This document shows, one piece after another, positions 13,099 to 19,383 of a DNA stretch of 22,377 bases. The first letter of the stretch is position 1; every line of letters begins with the position of its first letter. The position numbers and the translations under genes are program-made. The stretch covers positions 1 to 22,377 of the forward strand of contig JAHZFC010000015.1 of the NCBI GenBank assembly GCA_019421525.1. The letters are read 5' to 3'. The DNA comes from Clostridiales bacterium. GTDB lineage: Bacteria; Bacillota; Clostridia; Oscillospirales; Oscillospiraceae. The notes beneath the pieces were generated by a model. The model searched no databases, was not told where the DNA came from, and saw only the letters and a list, made by a program, of their open reading frames with translations.

Positions 13099-15075
13099 TT
13101 AATAGGCGCCGATGGTCATGGCCGCGTCGAAGGCCGCCCGGGTGACGGTCTTGACGTTGCCCACCTTGACGCAGTCGCCCAGCTTGCGGAAGCGCTGGGC
13201 ACAGGGACGGAAGGTCTCCGCCTCGGCGGCACGGGGCTTCATGCCCACGGCCAGCAGGACGGTGTCGGCGGGGACGGTGTGCTCCGCGCCCTCCTGGTCC
13301 ACATAGACCACGCCAGCGTCGGTGATGGCAGTGACTTTGGCGCCGGTGATGGCGGCGGAGCAGTGGTCGCCCACCTGGCCTACCAGCTCCTCCTGGTAAG
13401 TACGCATGGCGTCGGGAGCCAGCTGGCCCTGCATCTCCAGGATGGTGACGTCCTTGCCGTTCATGCCGTAGTGGACGCCGGTCTCACAGCCCACCTGGCC
13501 GCCGCCGATGACCACCACCTTCTCTCCCACCTTCTCCGGCGCCCAGAAGCTGTCCCCGGCCCAGATGACGTTGTCCCGGTCCACGCCGGGGATGCGGGGG
13601 ATGAGGGGGGTGGCGCCGATGGCGCAGATGACCTCGTCAAAGCCCAGGGCGGTCAGCTCCTCGGGGGTGACGGCGTGGCCCAGCTTGACGGTGATGGCGG
13701 GATCAGCGTTCACATGGTCGATGAGGTAGTTCTTGTAGTTCTTCAGGTCGTACTTGAAGCTCATGAAGTCCGCGTCGTTGAGCTGGCCGCCCAGCTTCTC
13801 CTCCTTCTCAAAGAGGGTGACGGTGTGGCCCCGGTCCGCGGCCAGCAGGGCCGCCTTCATGCCGCCAGGGCCGCCGCCCACGATGGCCACGTTCTCCTTG
13901 ACGTACTCCTTGGGCACCAGCATATCCAGCTGGGTCTCCCGGCCGGCGATGGGGTTGACGGCGCAGGAGTAGTAGTGGGTCTTTTTGAAGTCGTCCAGGC
14001 AGTGGAAGCACTTGATGCAGGGCACGATGTCCTGGGGACGGCCTTCCCGGCTCTTCTCCACGGTGTAGGGGTCGGCGATGGTGCCCCGGGCCATGGCGAT
14101 GATGTCCGCCTTGCCCTCGGCCAGGGCCTGCTCGATGGCGGCGGGCTGCTGGAGGGCGCCCAGGCCCAGCACGGGGATGTGGATGTCCGGGCAGGCCTTC
14201 ACCGCCGCGGCCAGATAGAGGTTGCACCCCTCGGGCAGGAAGCTGGTGGGGTGGGTGATGGCCCGCAGGCGGGGCTCCCGCACCACGCCGGCGGAGATGT
14301 GGGCGATGTCGATGCGGTCCTGGATGAGCTTGAAGAACTCGATGCACTCGTCCACCTCAAAGCCGCCGGGGACGCATTCGGAGCCGGAGATGCGGTACTC
14401 GATGAGCAGGTCCCGGCCCACCCGCTCCCGGATGCGGTCCAGCACCATCAGGGGGAAGCGGGCCCGGTTCTCCATAGAGCCGCCGAACTCGTCGGTGCGG
14501 TGGTTGGAGCGGGGGGAGACGAACTCCTGGAGCAGGGTGCCGTGGCCGCCGTGGATCAGCAGGGTGTCGAACCCGCAGAACTTGACGCACTCGGCCAGGG
14601 AGGCGTAGCGGTCGGCCAGCTTGTCCATCTCCTCGTAGGGGATCTCCTGGAACTCCACCCCGTCTTTGCGGGTGAAGGAGGAGCAGGCAAAGGGCTTGCC
14701 CTTGGCCAGGGCCTCGGCGGTGTACTCGCCCTCGCCGCCGAAGTGGATCAGCTCGTAGGAGGCCTTGGCGTCATAGAAGTGGATGGCGTTGGTGAAGTGG
14801 ATGAAGTTGCGCCAGCCGGTGGGGTCCTCGATATCAAAGTTGGAGTGGATGGGATTGCGGCCGGGGTTGTTGACCTGCTGGCCGCCGCACTCCACCTGGG
14901 CCACGCCGCCCTTGGCCTTCTCCAGGTAGTTGGCGATCATGGGGGCTTCCGGATAGGTGGGGGCATTGTTCTGGATCATGTGCCCCATGGAGGGGGCGGT
15001 GAAGATGCGGTTCTTGAAGGTGACTCCATTGATGGTGATGGGCTCGAAGATATGGGGATAGTACTTGTTTTGCAT
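13099..15075 (-). CDS. OYE-type FMN / 4Fe-4S / FAD oxidoreductase (2,4-dienoyl-CoA reductase family)
   Basis: A 658-residue flavoenzyme with the three-part layout of bacterial 2,4-dienoyl-CoA reductase, enoate reductases and the BaiCD/BaiH steroid enzymes. An N-terminal old-yellow-enzyme TIM barrel (about 1-340) includes PRSNHRTDEFGGSMENR. The 4Fe-4S motif CX2CX2CX11C is C353, C356, C359 and C371. The C-terminal half has two dinucleotide folds: VAIVGGGPGGMKAALLA (near 395) and VVVIGGGQVGCETG (near 520). Such enzymes pass electrons from NAD(P)H via FAD and the cluster to FMN and reduce an activated C=C bond. Position 180 (HGGHGTLLQEF) is Thr where E. coli dienoyl-CoA reductase has catalytic Tyr166, hinting at a different substrate. 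AAAGGAGTG precedes the start. It is divergent from an SLC13-like carrier. Confidence 0.92.
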   Translation of the reverse strand: MQNKYYPHIFEPITINGVTFKNRIFTAPSMGHMIQNNAPTYPEAPMIANYLEKAKGGVAQVECGGQQVNNPGRNPIHSNFDIEDPTGWRNFIHFTNAIHFYDAKASYELIHFGGEGEYTAEALAKGKPFACSSFTRKDGVEFQEIPYEEMDKLADRYASLAECVKFCGFDTLLIHGGHGTLLQEFVSPRSNHRTDEFGGSMENRARFPLMVLDRIRERVGRDLLIEYRISGSECVPGGFEVDECIEFFKLIQDRIDIAHISAGVVREPRLRAITHPTSFLPEGCNLYLAAAVKACPDIHIPVLGLGALQQPAAIEQALAEGKADIIAMARGTIADPYTVEKSREGRPQDIVPCIKCFHCLDDFKKTHYYSCAVNPIAGRETQLDMLVPKEYVKENVAIVGGGPGGMKAALLAADRGHTVTLFEKEEKLGGQLNDADFMSFKYDLKNYKNYLIDHVNADPAITVKLGHAVTPEELTALGFDEVICAIGATPLIPRIPGVDRDNVIWAGDSFWAPEKVGEKVVVIGGGQVGCETGVHYGMNGKDVTILEMQGQLAPDAMRTYQEELVGQVGDHCSAAITGAKVTAITDAGVVYVDQEGAEHTVPADTVLLAVGMKPRAAEAETFRPCAQRFRKLGDCVKVGNVKTVTRAAFDAAMTIGAY

Positions 15076-15158
15076 CAGGCGACACTCCTTTTCTGATATG
15101 CTCCCGTTCCAAATGGTACGCCGGAGGAGGGACAGGCCCCGGACCCGGCGATACTGCT

Positions 15159-15187
15159 ATGATACAGTGTACCGGAACATTGCTGAA
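15159..15187 (-). promoter_or_regulatory. Possible promoter of the OYE-type reductase
   Basis: Minus strand: -35-like TTCAGC (15182-15187), 17-bp spacer, -10 TATCAT (15159-15164), giving a leader of about 77 nt. The -35 is weak, which would suit an activated promoter. Confidence 0.45.
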
Positions 15188-15194
15188 AAGGGAA

Positions 15195-15385
15195 ATAGCA
15201 AATTGCGATCACTCTGATCAAAAAATCAGATGACAGCTGTGTAAAATGCCAAAATGTTAAAAAAATCACGATGGAGGGAAGAAAAACTGCACAAAAATCT
15301 AACCATCAGATTTTCAAATCACAGCAATTTGAAATACATATAACCACGGGCCCTCAAACTGTTATATAGTTAAGCTATCATCCGC
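15195..15385. promoter_or_regulatory. AT-rich divergent control region with a 7-7-7 dyad operator
   Basis: About 190 bp of conspicuously AT-rich DNA in a GC-rich genome, between the reductase and carrier genes. It contains AAAATCT (15294-15300) and AGATTTT (15308-15314), a perfect inverted repeat with 7-bp spacing. It also has a CTGAT/ATCAG pair near 15211, an ACAGCTGT palindrome near 15234, and a TGTTATATAG near 15360 that could be a -10 for the carrier (no matching -35 found). The pattern suggests control by a dimeric regulator, for example of LysR or TetR type; which one cannot be told. Confidence 0.5.
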
Positions 15386-15468
15386 CAAAGCGCGCCGGGG
15401 CATGTCCGGCGCGGGCGGGAGGGACACGTCCCAGCGGCGCGGGGACAGGCGCCGCCCCACAAGGGGCG
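15382..15468 (+). promoter_or_regulatory. Structured leader of the carrier gene with alternative hairpins
   Basis: Hairpin 1: CCGCC plus CGCGCCGG (15382-15398) with CCGGCGCG plus GGCGG (15406-15418). Hairpin 2: GCGGCGC (15434-15440) / GCGCCGC (15449-15455). Hairpin 3: CGCCCC (15453-15458) / GGGGCG (15463-15468), which shares bases with hairpin 2 so the two exclude each other. The ribosome binding site follows at 15482. This is a possible attenuation or translational switch; no known riboswitch was recognised. Confidence 0.4.
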
Positions 15469-15494
15469 CAGTTTGAAAAAGGGGAGGAAACTAC

Positions 15495-16892
15495 ATGACA
15501 AAAACGGTCAACCGCAAATCGCTGATCAGCTGGATCGTGACGCTGGCGCTGCCGATCATCATCCTGCTGATCCCCACCACGGAGGCGTTTACCACTGAGA
15601 TCAGGACATTCTTTGCCATCACCCTGATGGGCATCGCCATGTTCTGCTTCGACGAGATGGACAACGCCATCGCGGGCATCCTCATGATGCTGCTGTACAT
15701 CATGACGGGCGTCGCCCCCTCCGGCACTGTGTTTTCCGCATGGACCAATGACATTCCCTGGTACATCCTGGCCACCCTGCTGCTGGTGAACATCCTGGAG
15801 GACACCACCATCCTCAAGCGTATTGCCTACCACTGCATCATCGCCGCCGGCGGCACCTATACCGGCATCGTGTTCGGCATCACCGTGACCGCCATGCTGT
15901 CCATCATCATCGTGCCCGGCACCTGGACCAGCATGGCCGTGGCCGCCATCACCCTGTCCATCATCAAGTCCCTGGAGCTGCCCGTGGGCAAGGCCTCCGG
16001 CGGCATCCTCATGGCCGCCTGCTTCGGCTTCCACATCGCCTCCGGCTTCATCTACTCCCCCTCCGGCATCCAGATGTTCCTGGATATGTCCAAGTCAGTA
16101 GAGGGCGTCGTGGAGAGCAGCCTGAACACCAACTTCATCGACTTCTTCATCCAGGACCTGCCCCTGGTGCTGCTGCCCTTCATCATGGCCTTCCTGATCA
16201 CCAAGATCATGAAGCCCGAGAAGCCCATCAACGGCAAGGCCTACTTCCAGCAGCAGCTCAAGGAGCTGGGCAAGATGAGCGCCAACGACAAGAAGGTGCT
16301 GGTCATCCTGCTGGTGCTGCTGGTCTACCTGCTGAGCAACCGCTGGACTGGCTGGAACATGCTCTACGGCTTCCTGCTGGCCCCCATCATCTGCTACCTG
16401 CCCGGCATCAAGGTGGGCAAGGTGGAGCACTTCCGCAAGGTCAACTTCAACGTGATCTTCTTCATCGTGGCCTGCCTGTCCATTGGTTCCGTGGCGGCTG
16501 CCTGCGGCGCGGGCAACTTTATCGTAAACATCATCACCCCGCTGCTGTCCAACACCGGCACCTTCGGCTTCCTGGTGATCGTGTTCATCTTCGGCATCAT
16601 CATCAACTTCCTGCTCACCCCCATGGCGGCCATGTCCTCCATCGCCCCGTTGCTCACCGGCGTGGCCCTGGGCCTGGGCGTGTCCCCCATGGCCACCACC
16701 TATGCCTTCTATCTGGGCCTGGACCAGCTGATCCTGCCCTATGAGATCGGCACCTATCTGATCTTCTTCAGCATGGGCTATGTCACCCTGAAGGACTTCG
16801 CCAAGACCAGCGCGGTGAAGATGGCGGTGTCCGTGGTCTTCACCATCGCCATCATGATCCCCTGGTGGATGTTCGTGGTCAAGATCGTCTGA
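15495..16892 (+). CDS. SLC13/DASS-like anion (dicarboxylate-type) permease
   Basis: A 465-residue polytopic membrane protein with roughly 11-12 hydrophobic segments, resembling the SLC13 / divalent-anion:sodium symporter group (DASS, part of the ion transporter superfamily), which imports di- or tricarboxylates or sulfate. Family-like stretches include WYILATLLLVNILEDTTILKRIAY (about 90-113) and the two re-entrant loop regions around VPGTWTSMAVAAITL (about 138) and FLLTPMAAMSSIAPLL (about 373). The canonical SNT signature of DASS proteins is not seen at either loop, so substrate and coupling ion may differ. GGGGAGG precedes the ATG at 15495. It is divergent from the OYE-type reductase and followed by the FAD dehydrogenase. 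I infer that it imports the substrate these enzymes reduce. Confidence 0.82.
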   Translation: MTKTVNRKSLISWIVTLALPIIILLIPTTEAFTTEIRTFFAITLMGIAMFCFDEMDNAIAGILMMLLYIMTGVAPSGTVFSAWTNDIPWYILATLLLVNILEDTTILKRIAYHCIIAAGGTYTGIVFGITVTAMLSIIIVPGTWTSMAVAAITLSIIKSLELPVGKASGGILMAACFGFHIASGFIYSPSGIQMFLDMSKSVEGVVESSLNTNFIDFFIQDLPLVLLPFIMAFLITKIMKPEKPINGKAYFQQQLKELGKMSANDKKVLVILLVLLVYLLSNRWTGWNMLYGFLLAPIICYLPGIKVGKVEHFRKVNFNVIFFIVACLSIGSVAAACGAGNFIVNIITPLLSNTGTFGFLVIVFIFGIIINFLLTPMAAMSSIAPLLTGVALGLGVSPMATTYAFYLGLDQLILPYEIGTYLIFFSMGYVTLKDFAKTSAVKMAVSVVFTIAIMIPWWMFVVKIV

Positions 16893-16923
16893 TCTGACGC
16901 GGCGATACCTGTCCCAAGAGACT

Positions 16924-17115
16924 GTCGAAAAAGCCTCGCAGAGTTCGCGCTCGCAAGCGCGAAGAAATTGAGATCTGTTTTCGGCCGCGACATGTGCGTG
17001 GACGAAAACACTTCTCGGCCTGCAAACGTGCGAACTGTCCGCTGATAGCGGACGGTGAGTGCGCTGCCGCAGGCCGCAGCTTATCCGTCGAAAAAGGCTA
17101 TGCCTTTTTCGGCGG
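16924..17115 (-). repeat. Family I structured intergenic repeat, copy 3 (inverted)
   Basis: The same 192-bp unit as 12851-13042 but reversed. It begins GTCGAAAAAGCC (16924-16935) and ends with the hairpin CCGTCGAAAAAGGC / GCCTTTTTCGGCGG (17085-17098 / 17102-17115, one mismatch). The internal stems keep pairing while sequence changes: TTCGCGCT / AGCGCGAA (16944-16951 / 16956-16963) and GTCCGCT / AGCGGAC (17037-17043 / 17047-17053). The TGTTTTCG / CGAAAACA pair is retained. It lies between the carrier stop codon and the carrier's apparent terminator. Confidence 0.9.
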
Positions 17116-17120
17116 TCTGA

Positions 17121-17157
17121 GGCCCGGCCATCGCAAGACGGCCGGGCCTGTTTTTTT
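17121..17157 (+). terminator. Terminator downstream of the SLC13-like carrier
   Basis: 9-bp stem GGCCCGGCC (17121-17129) / GGCCGGGCC (17140-17148), followed by TG and seven T's. It lies beyond repeat copy 3, so carrier transcripts would include the repeat in antisense orientation. Confidence 0.85.
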
Positions 17158-17159
17158 GC

Positions 17160-17188
17160 TTGAAATCAGCAAATACTTCTGGTATACT
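17160..17188 (+). promoter_or_regulatory. Sigma-A promoter of the FAD dehydrogenase
   Basis: -35 TTGAAA (17160-17165), 17-bp spacer, extended TGG plus -10 TATACT (17183-17188). It starts right after the carrier's terminator, so the dehydrogenase is independently transcribed. Confidence 0.8.
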
Positions 17189-17238
17189 ACCCTGGGTCTA
17201 AGTGCCTACCTTAATATAAAAGAAATGGGAGATGCAAG

Positions 17239-18639
17239 ATGAACAGCCGCTATGATGTGATGATCCTGGGCACCGGAGAGGCGGGCATCTACGCCGCCTA
17301 TGAGCTGAGCCTGAAATGCCCTGGCGCCAAGGTGCTGGTGTTGGACCAGGGGGCGGATATCTACCACCGCAGCTGCCCCATCGTGGCCGGAAAGGTGAAG
17401 AGCTGCATCCAGTGCAAGGTGTGCGGCACCATGTGCGGCTTCGGCGGGGCGGGGGCCTTCTCCGACGGCAAATTCAACTTCACCACCGCCTTCGGCGGCT
17501 GGCTCACCGACTTTTTGGACGAGCGGGAGGTCATGGACCTCATCGACTATGTGGACGCCCTCAACGTCAAGCACGGGGCCACCACCGAGGTGTACTCCAC
17601 CTCCACCCCGGCGGCCCGGGAGCTGGAAAAGCGGGCGCTGGAGCACGACCTGCACCTGCTCCAGGCCCGGTGCAAGCACCTGGGCACCGAGAACAACCTG
17701 CGCATCCTCACCGATATCTACGAGCATATCCGGGACAAGCACACCTTCCTGTTCAACACCGCCGTCCAGGACATCGAGGTGGGCCCTGACAGGGGCTATG
17801 TGCTGGTCACCGAAAAGGGGGAGCGGTTCACCGCCCCATACCTCATCGCCGGACCGGGCCGCAGCGGGGCGGAGTGGTTCTCCAAGCAGTGCCAGAAGCT
17901 GGGGCTGGAGCTCATCAACAACCAGGTGGACATCGGCGTGCGGGTGGAGCTGCCCGCCACCATCTTTGAGAGCATCACCGACGTGGTGTATGAGTCCAAG
18001 CTCATCTACCGCACCAAGCAGTACGGCGACCAGGTGCGCACCTTCTGCATGAACCCCTACGGCCACGTGGTGGCGGAGAACGTGGAGGGCATCAACACCG
18101 TCAACGGCCACTCCTACGCCGACCCCAAGCTGCGCAGCGAGAACACCAACTTCGCCCTGCTGGTGTCCAACCGCTTCACCCAGCCCTTCAACGAGCCCTA
18201 CCGCTACGGCAAGCACATCGCCTCTCTGTCCAACATGCTGGCCGGCGGGGTGCTGGTCCAGCGGTTCGGCGACCTGGTGTCCGGCATCCGCACCAACGAC
18301 CACCGGATGAGCAAGTCCTTCACCCGGCCCACCCTCACCGCCGCGGTCCCCGGCGACCTGTCCCTGGCCCTGCCCAAGCGGCAGCTGGACGACATCATCG
18401 AGATGATCTACGCCCTGGACAAGCTGGCCCCCGGCACCGCCAACTACGACACCCTGCTCTACGGCGCGGAGGTCAAGTTCTACTCCGCCCGGCTGGCCCT
18501 GTCCAACGAGCTGGAGACCGCCCTGCCCGGCTTCTTCGCCGTGGGCGACGGCGCGGGCGTCACCCGCGGGCTGGCCCAGGCCGGGGCCTCCGGCGTGAAG
18601 GCCGCCCGGGTGGTGGCAGAGCGGCTGGATCAGGCATAA
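17239..18639 (+). CDS. Cysteine-motif FAD-dependent dehydrogenase (uncharacterised, COG2509-like)
   Basis: A 466-residue protein with an N-terminal FAD-binding Rossmann motif ILGTGEAGIYAAYEL (9-23) and a C-terminal FAD-closing segment FFAVGDGAGVTRGLAQAGASG (near 435-455). Directly after the first strand lies a cysteine cluster, C46, C56, C59, C62 and C66, leading into GFGGAGAFSDGKFN (67-80), characteristic of a family annotated only as uncharacterised FAD-dependent dehydrogenases. The CX2CX2CX3C spacing could bind an iron-sulfur cluster or zinc, or provide a redox disulfide. There is no signal peptide, so it is cytosolic. A GGGAG site lies about 8 nt before the ATG. It follows the carrier gene but has its own promoter. 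It may share the redox pathway of the OYE-type reductase (inference). Confidence 0.87.
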   Translation: MNSRYDVMILGTGEAGIYAAYELSLKCPGAKVLVLDQGADIYHRSCPIVAGKVKSCIQCKVCGTMCGFGGAGAFSDGKFNFTTAFGGWLTDFLDEREVMDLIDYVDALNVKHGATTEVYSTSTPAARELEKRALEHDLHLLQARCKHLGTENNLRILTDIYEHIRDKHTFLFNTAVQDIEVGPDRGYVLVTEKGERFTAPYLIAGPGRSGAEWFSKQCQKLGLELINNQVDIGVRVELPATIFESITDVVYESKLIYRTKQYGDQVRTFCMNPYGHVVAENVEGINTVNGHSYADPKLRSENTNFALLVSNRFTQPFNEPYRYGKHIASLSNMLAGGVLVQRFGDLVSGIRTNDHRMSKSFTRPTLTAAVPGDLSLALPKRQLDDIIEMIYALDKLAPGTANYDTLLYGAEVKFYSARLALSNELETALPGFFAVGDGAGVTRGLAQAGASGVKAARVVAERLDQA

Positions 18640-18702
18640 GGCTGAACGCGCCGGGCCGCGGAGCAACTGGGGCCCCCGCAAGAGCCGCGGAGCGGATCAT
18701 GT

Positions 18703-18771
18703 GGGGAAAGGAGCCGTGGCGAAATGGATGAGCTTTCGCTGGTAGACTGAAGCGAAGGATATGGAGCTTGC
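18703..18771 (-). repeat. Family II module homologous to the insert in family I copy 1
   Basis: Read on the minus strand this block aligns over nearly its whole length with 2911-2980. Both carry GCAAGCTCCATAT at the start, CGCTTC, then GCGAAAGCTCA and CCATT in the middle, and CCTTTCCCC at the end, with scattered differences between. Both fold around the GCTTC...GCGAAAGC pair. No protein is conserved between the two. Confidence 0.75.
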
Positions 18772-18780
18772 AACAACGCA

Positions 18781-18967
18781 GGAGGGGCAAGGGAGCGGCC
18801 GGAATTTTCGCCGCAGGCGGAAATGGAGGAAAGCGGACTTTGTCCCAGCGGCCAGGCCGCGAGAAACCGGATGGGAGCCCAGCGTCAGCGGGTCCCATCC
18901 GGAGAGGAGGGGCAAGTGAGCGGCCGGAATTTTCGCCGCAGGCGGAAATGGAGGAAAGCGGACTTTG
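18781..18967. repeat. Two 62-bp direct repeats, 125-bp period, flanking a long dyad
   Basis: 18781-18842 and 18906-18967 are identical except at one base. Each contains a hairpin ATTTTCGCC / GGCGGAAAT with loop GCA. Between them lies the inverted repeat CCGGATGGGA (18867-18876) / TCCCATCCGG (18893-18902). The loop of that dyad includes a 17-bp sequence (18877-18893) that is the exact reverse complement of 2984-3000 inside family I copy 1. Small ORFs reading through it look spurious. Confidence 0.85.
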
Positions 18968-19059
18968 CCCCGACGAAGGAGACAATAATTATCTTTGACG
19001 AGCCATAAAATCCCATTTTTGGCCTTGCCCAAACCATGTACTCGCCCGGCACAACAGGG

Positions 19060-19164
19060 TTTTCAACAACTTCCACAGAGTTTTCCACAACCCTGAGGAA
19101 GCTGTGGAAGGTGACATAAAAGATGTCAACCCTAAATTTATCGCTGATCTTTACAAAAAATTGA
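19060..19164. promoter_or_regulatory. Cluster of DnaA-box-like sites next to AT-rich DNA
   Basis: TTTTCCACA (19081-19089) fits the relaxed DnaA box TTWTNCACA exactly. TTTTCAACA (19060-19068) has one mismatch. ACTTCCACA (19069-19077) and, on the opposite strand, CCTTCCACA (19103-19111) have two each. An AT-rich stretch (about 19114-19163) adjoins. Neither dnaA, dnaN nor rpmH is in the window, and the flanking genes converge, so a chromosomal origin is unproven; a DnaA-titration or regulatory site is equally possible. Confidence 0.4.
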
Positions 19165-19200
19165 CGGTCCTCTGACCTGCCCGGTCAGGGGACCGTTTTT
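19164..19200. terminator. Bidirectional terminator in the 18.6-19.4 kb non-coding region
   Basis: 14-bp stem with one G-T wobble (19164-19177 / 19183-19196), 5-nt loop, T-run to 19200 on the plus strand and a six-T run on the minus strand (A's at 19155-19160). The plus-strand transcript it would end is not obvious: either read-through from the FAD dehydrogenase or an unannotated RNA from the repeat region. Confidence 0.8.
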
Positions 19201-19256
19201 ACAGCTGTGAGGCGGGCGGGCCAGCTCCAAAGGCTCCGGGCGGGGGACAAAAGAGC

Positions 19257-19296
19257 GCAAGGACCGGGGGCCCCATGTGGGGCCCCCGGTCCTTGC
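19257..19296 (-). terminator. Terminator of the SLH surface protein gene
   Basis: Perfect 18-bp GC-rich stem (19257-19274 / 19279-19296) with a 4-nt loop. On the minus strand it is followed by GCTCTTTTGTC, a weak U-tract. A smaller 9-bp hairpin (19350-19358 / 19367-19375) lies nearer the stop codon. Confidence 0.75.
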
Positions 19297-19383
19297 TTGG
19301 GCAAAATGAGGAGGATCAGGTCTACCAAGCCAGAAGGGCACACACAGCATGACAGGTCGAACATGGGACCTGTCAGGTGCGGC

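Noticed and set aside
12684..13145. Several short open frames across the family I repeats (also near 2778-3174 and 16778-17242).
   Set aside because: The same frames are not preserved between copies while the hairpins are, so selection is on structure. They are likely spurious hypothetical proteins.
13279..15096. A 605-residue plus-strand open frame antisense to the OYE-type reductase.
   Set aside because: Its composition (Val/Gly/Leu/Asp/His repeats) is typical of the antisense frame of GC-rich genes. No motif, ribosome binding site or promoter supports it.
18781..18967. CRISPR array from the two near-identical repeats.
   Set aside because: Only two units of 62 bp with a 63-bp spacer that itself contains a dyad, and no cas genes; it belongs to a dispersed repeat family.
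18697..19088. Short minus-strand frames with shared KSAFLHFRLRRKFRP segments in the family II region.
   Set aside because: The shared peptide comes from the 62-bp DNA repeat itself; no start signal or wider conservation is visible.
19060..19164. Calling this the chromosomal origin of replication.
   Set aside because: Only one exact DnaA box, no dnaA/dnaN/rpmH neighbours, and flanking genes point toward the site; kept only as a low-confidence regulatory cluster.
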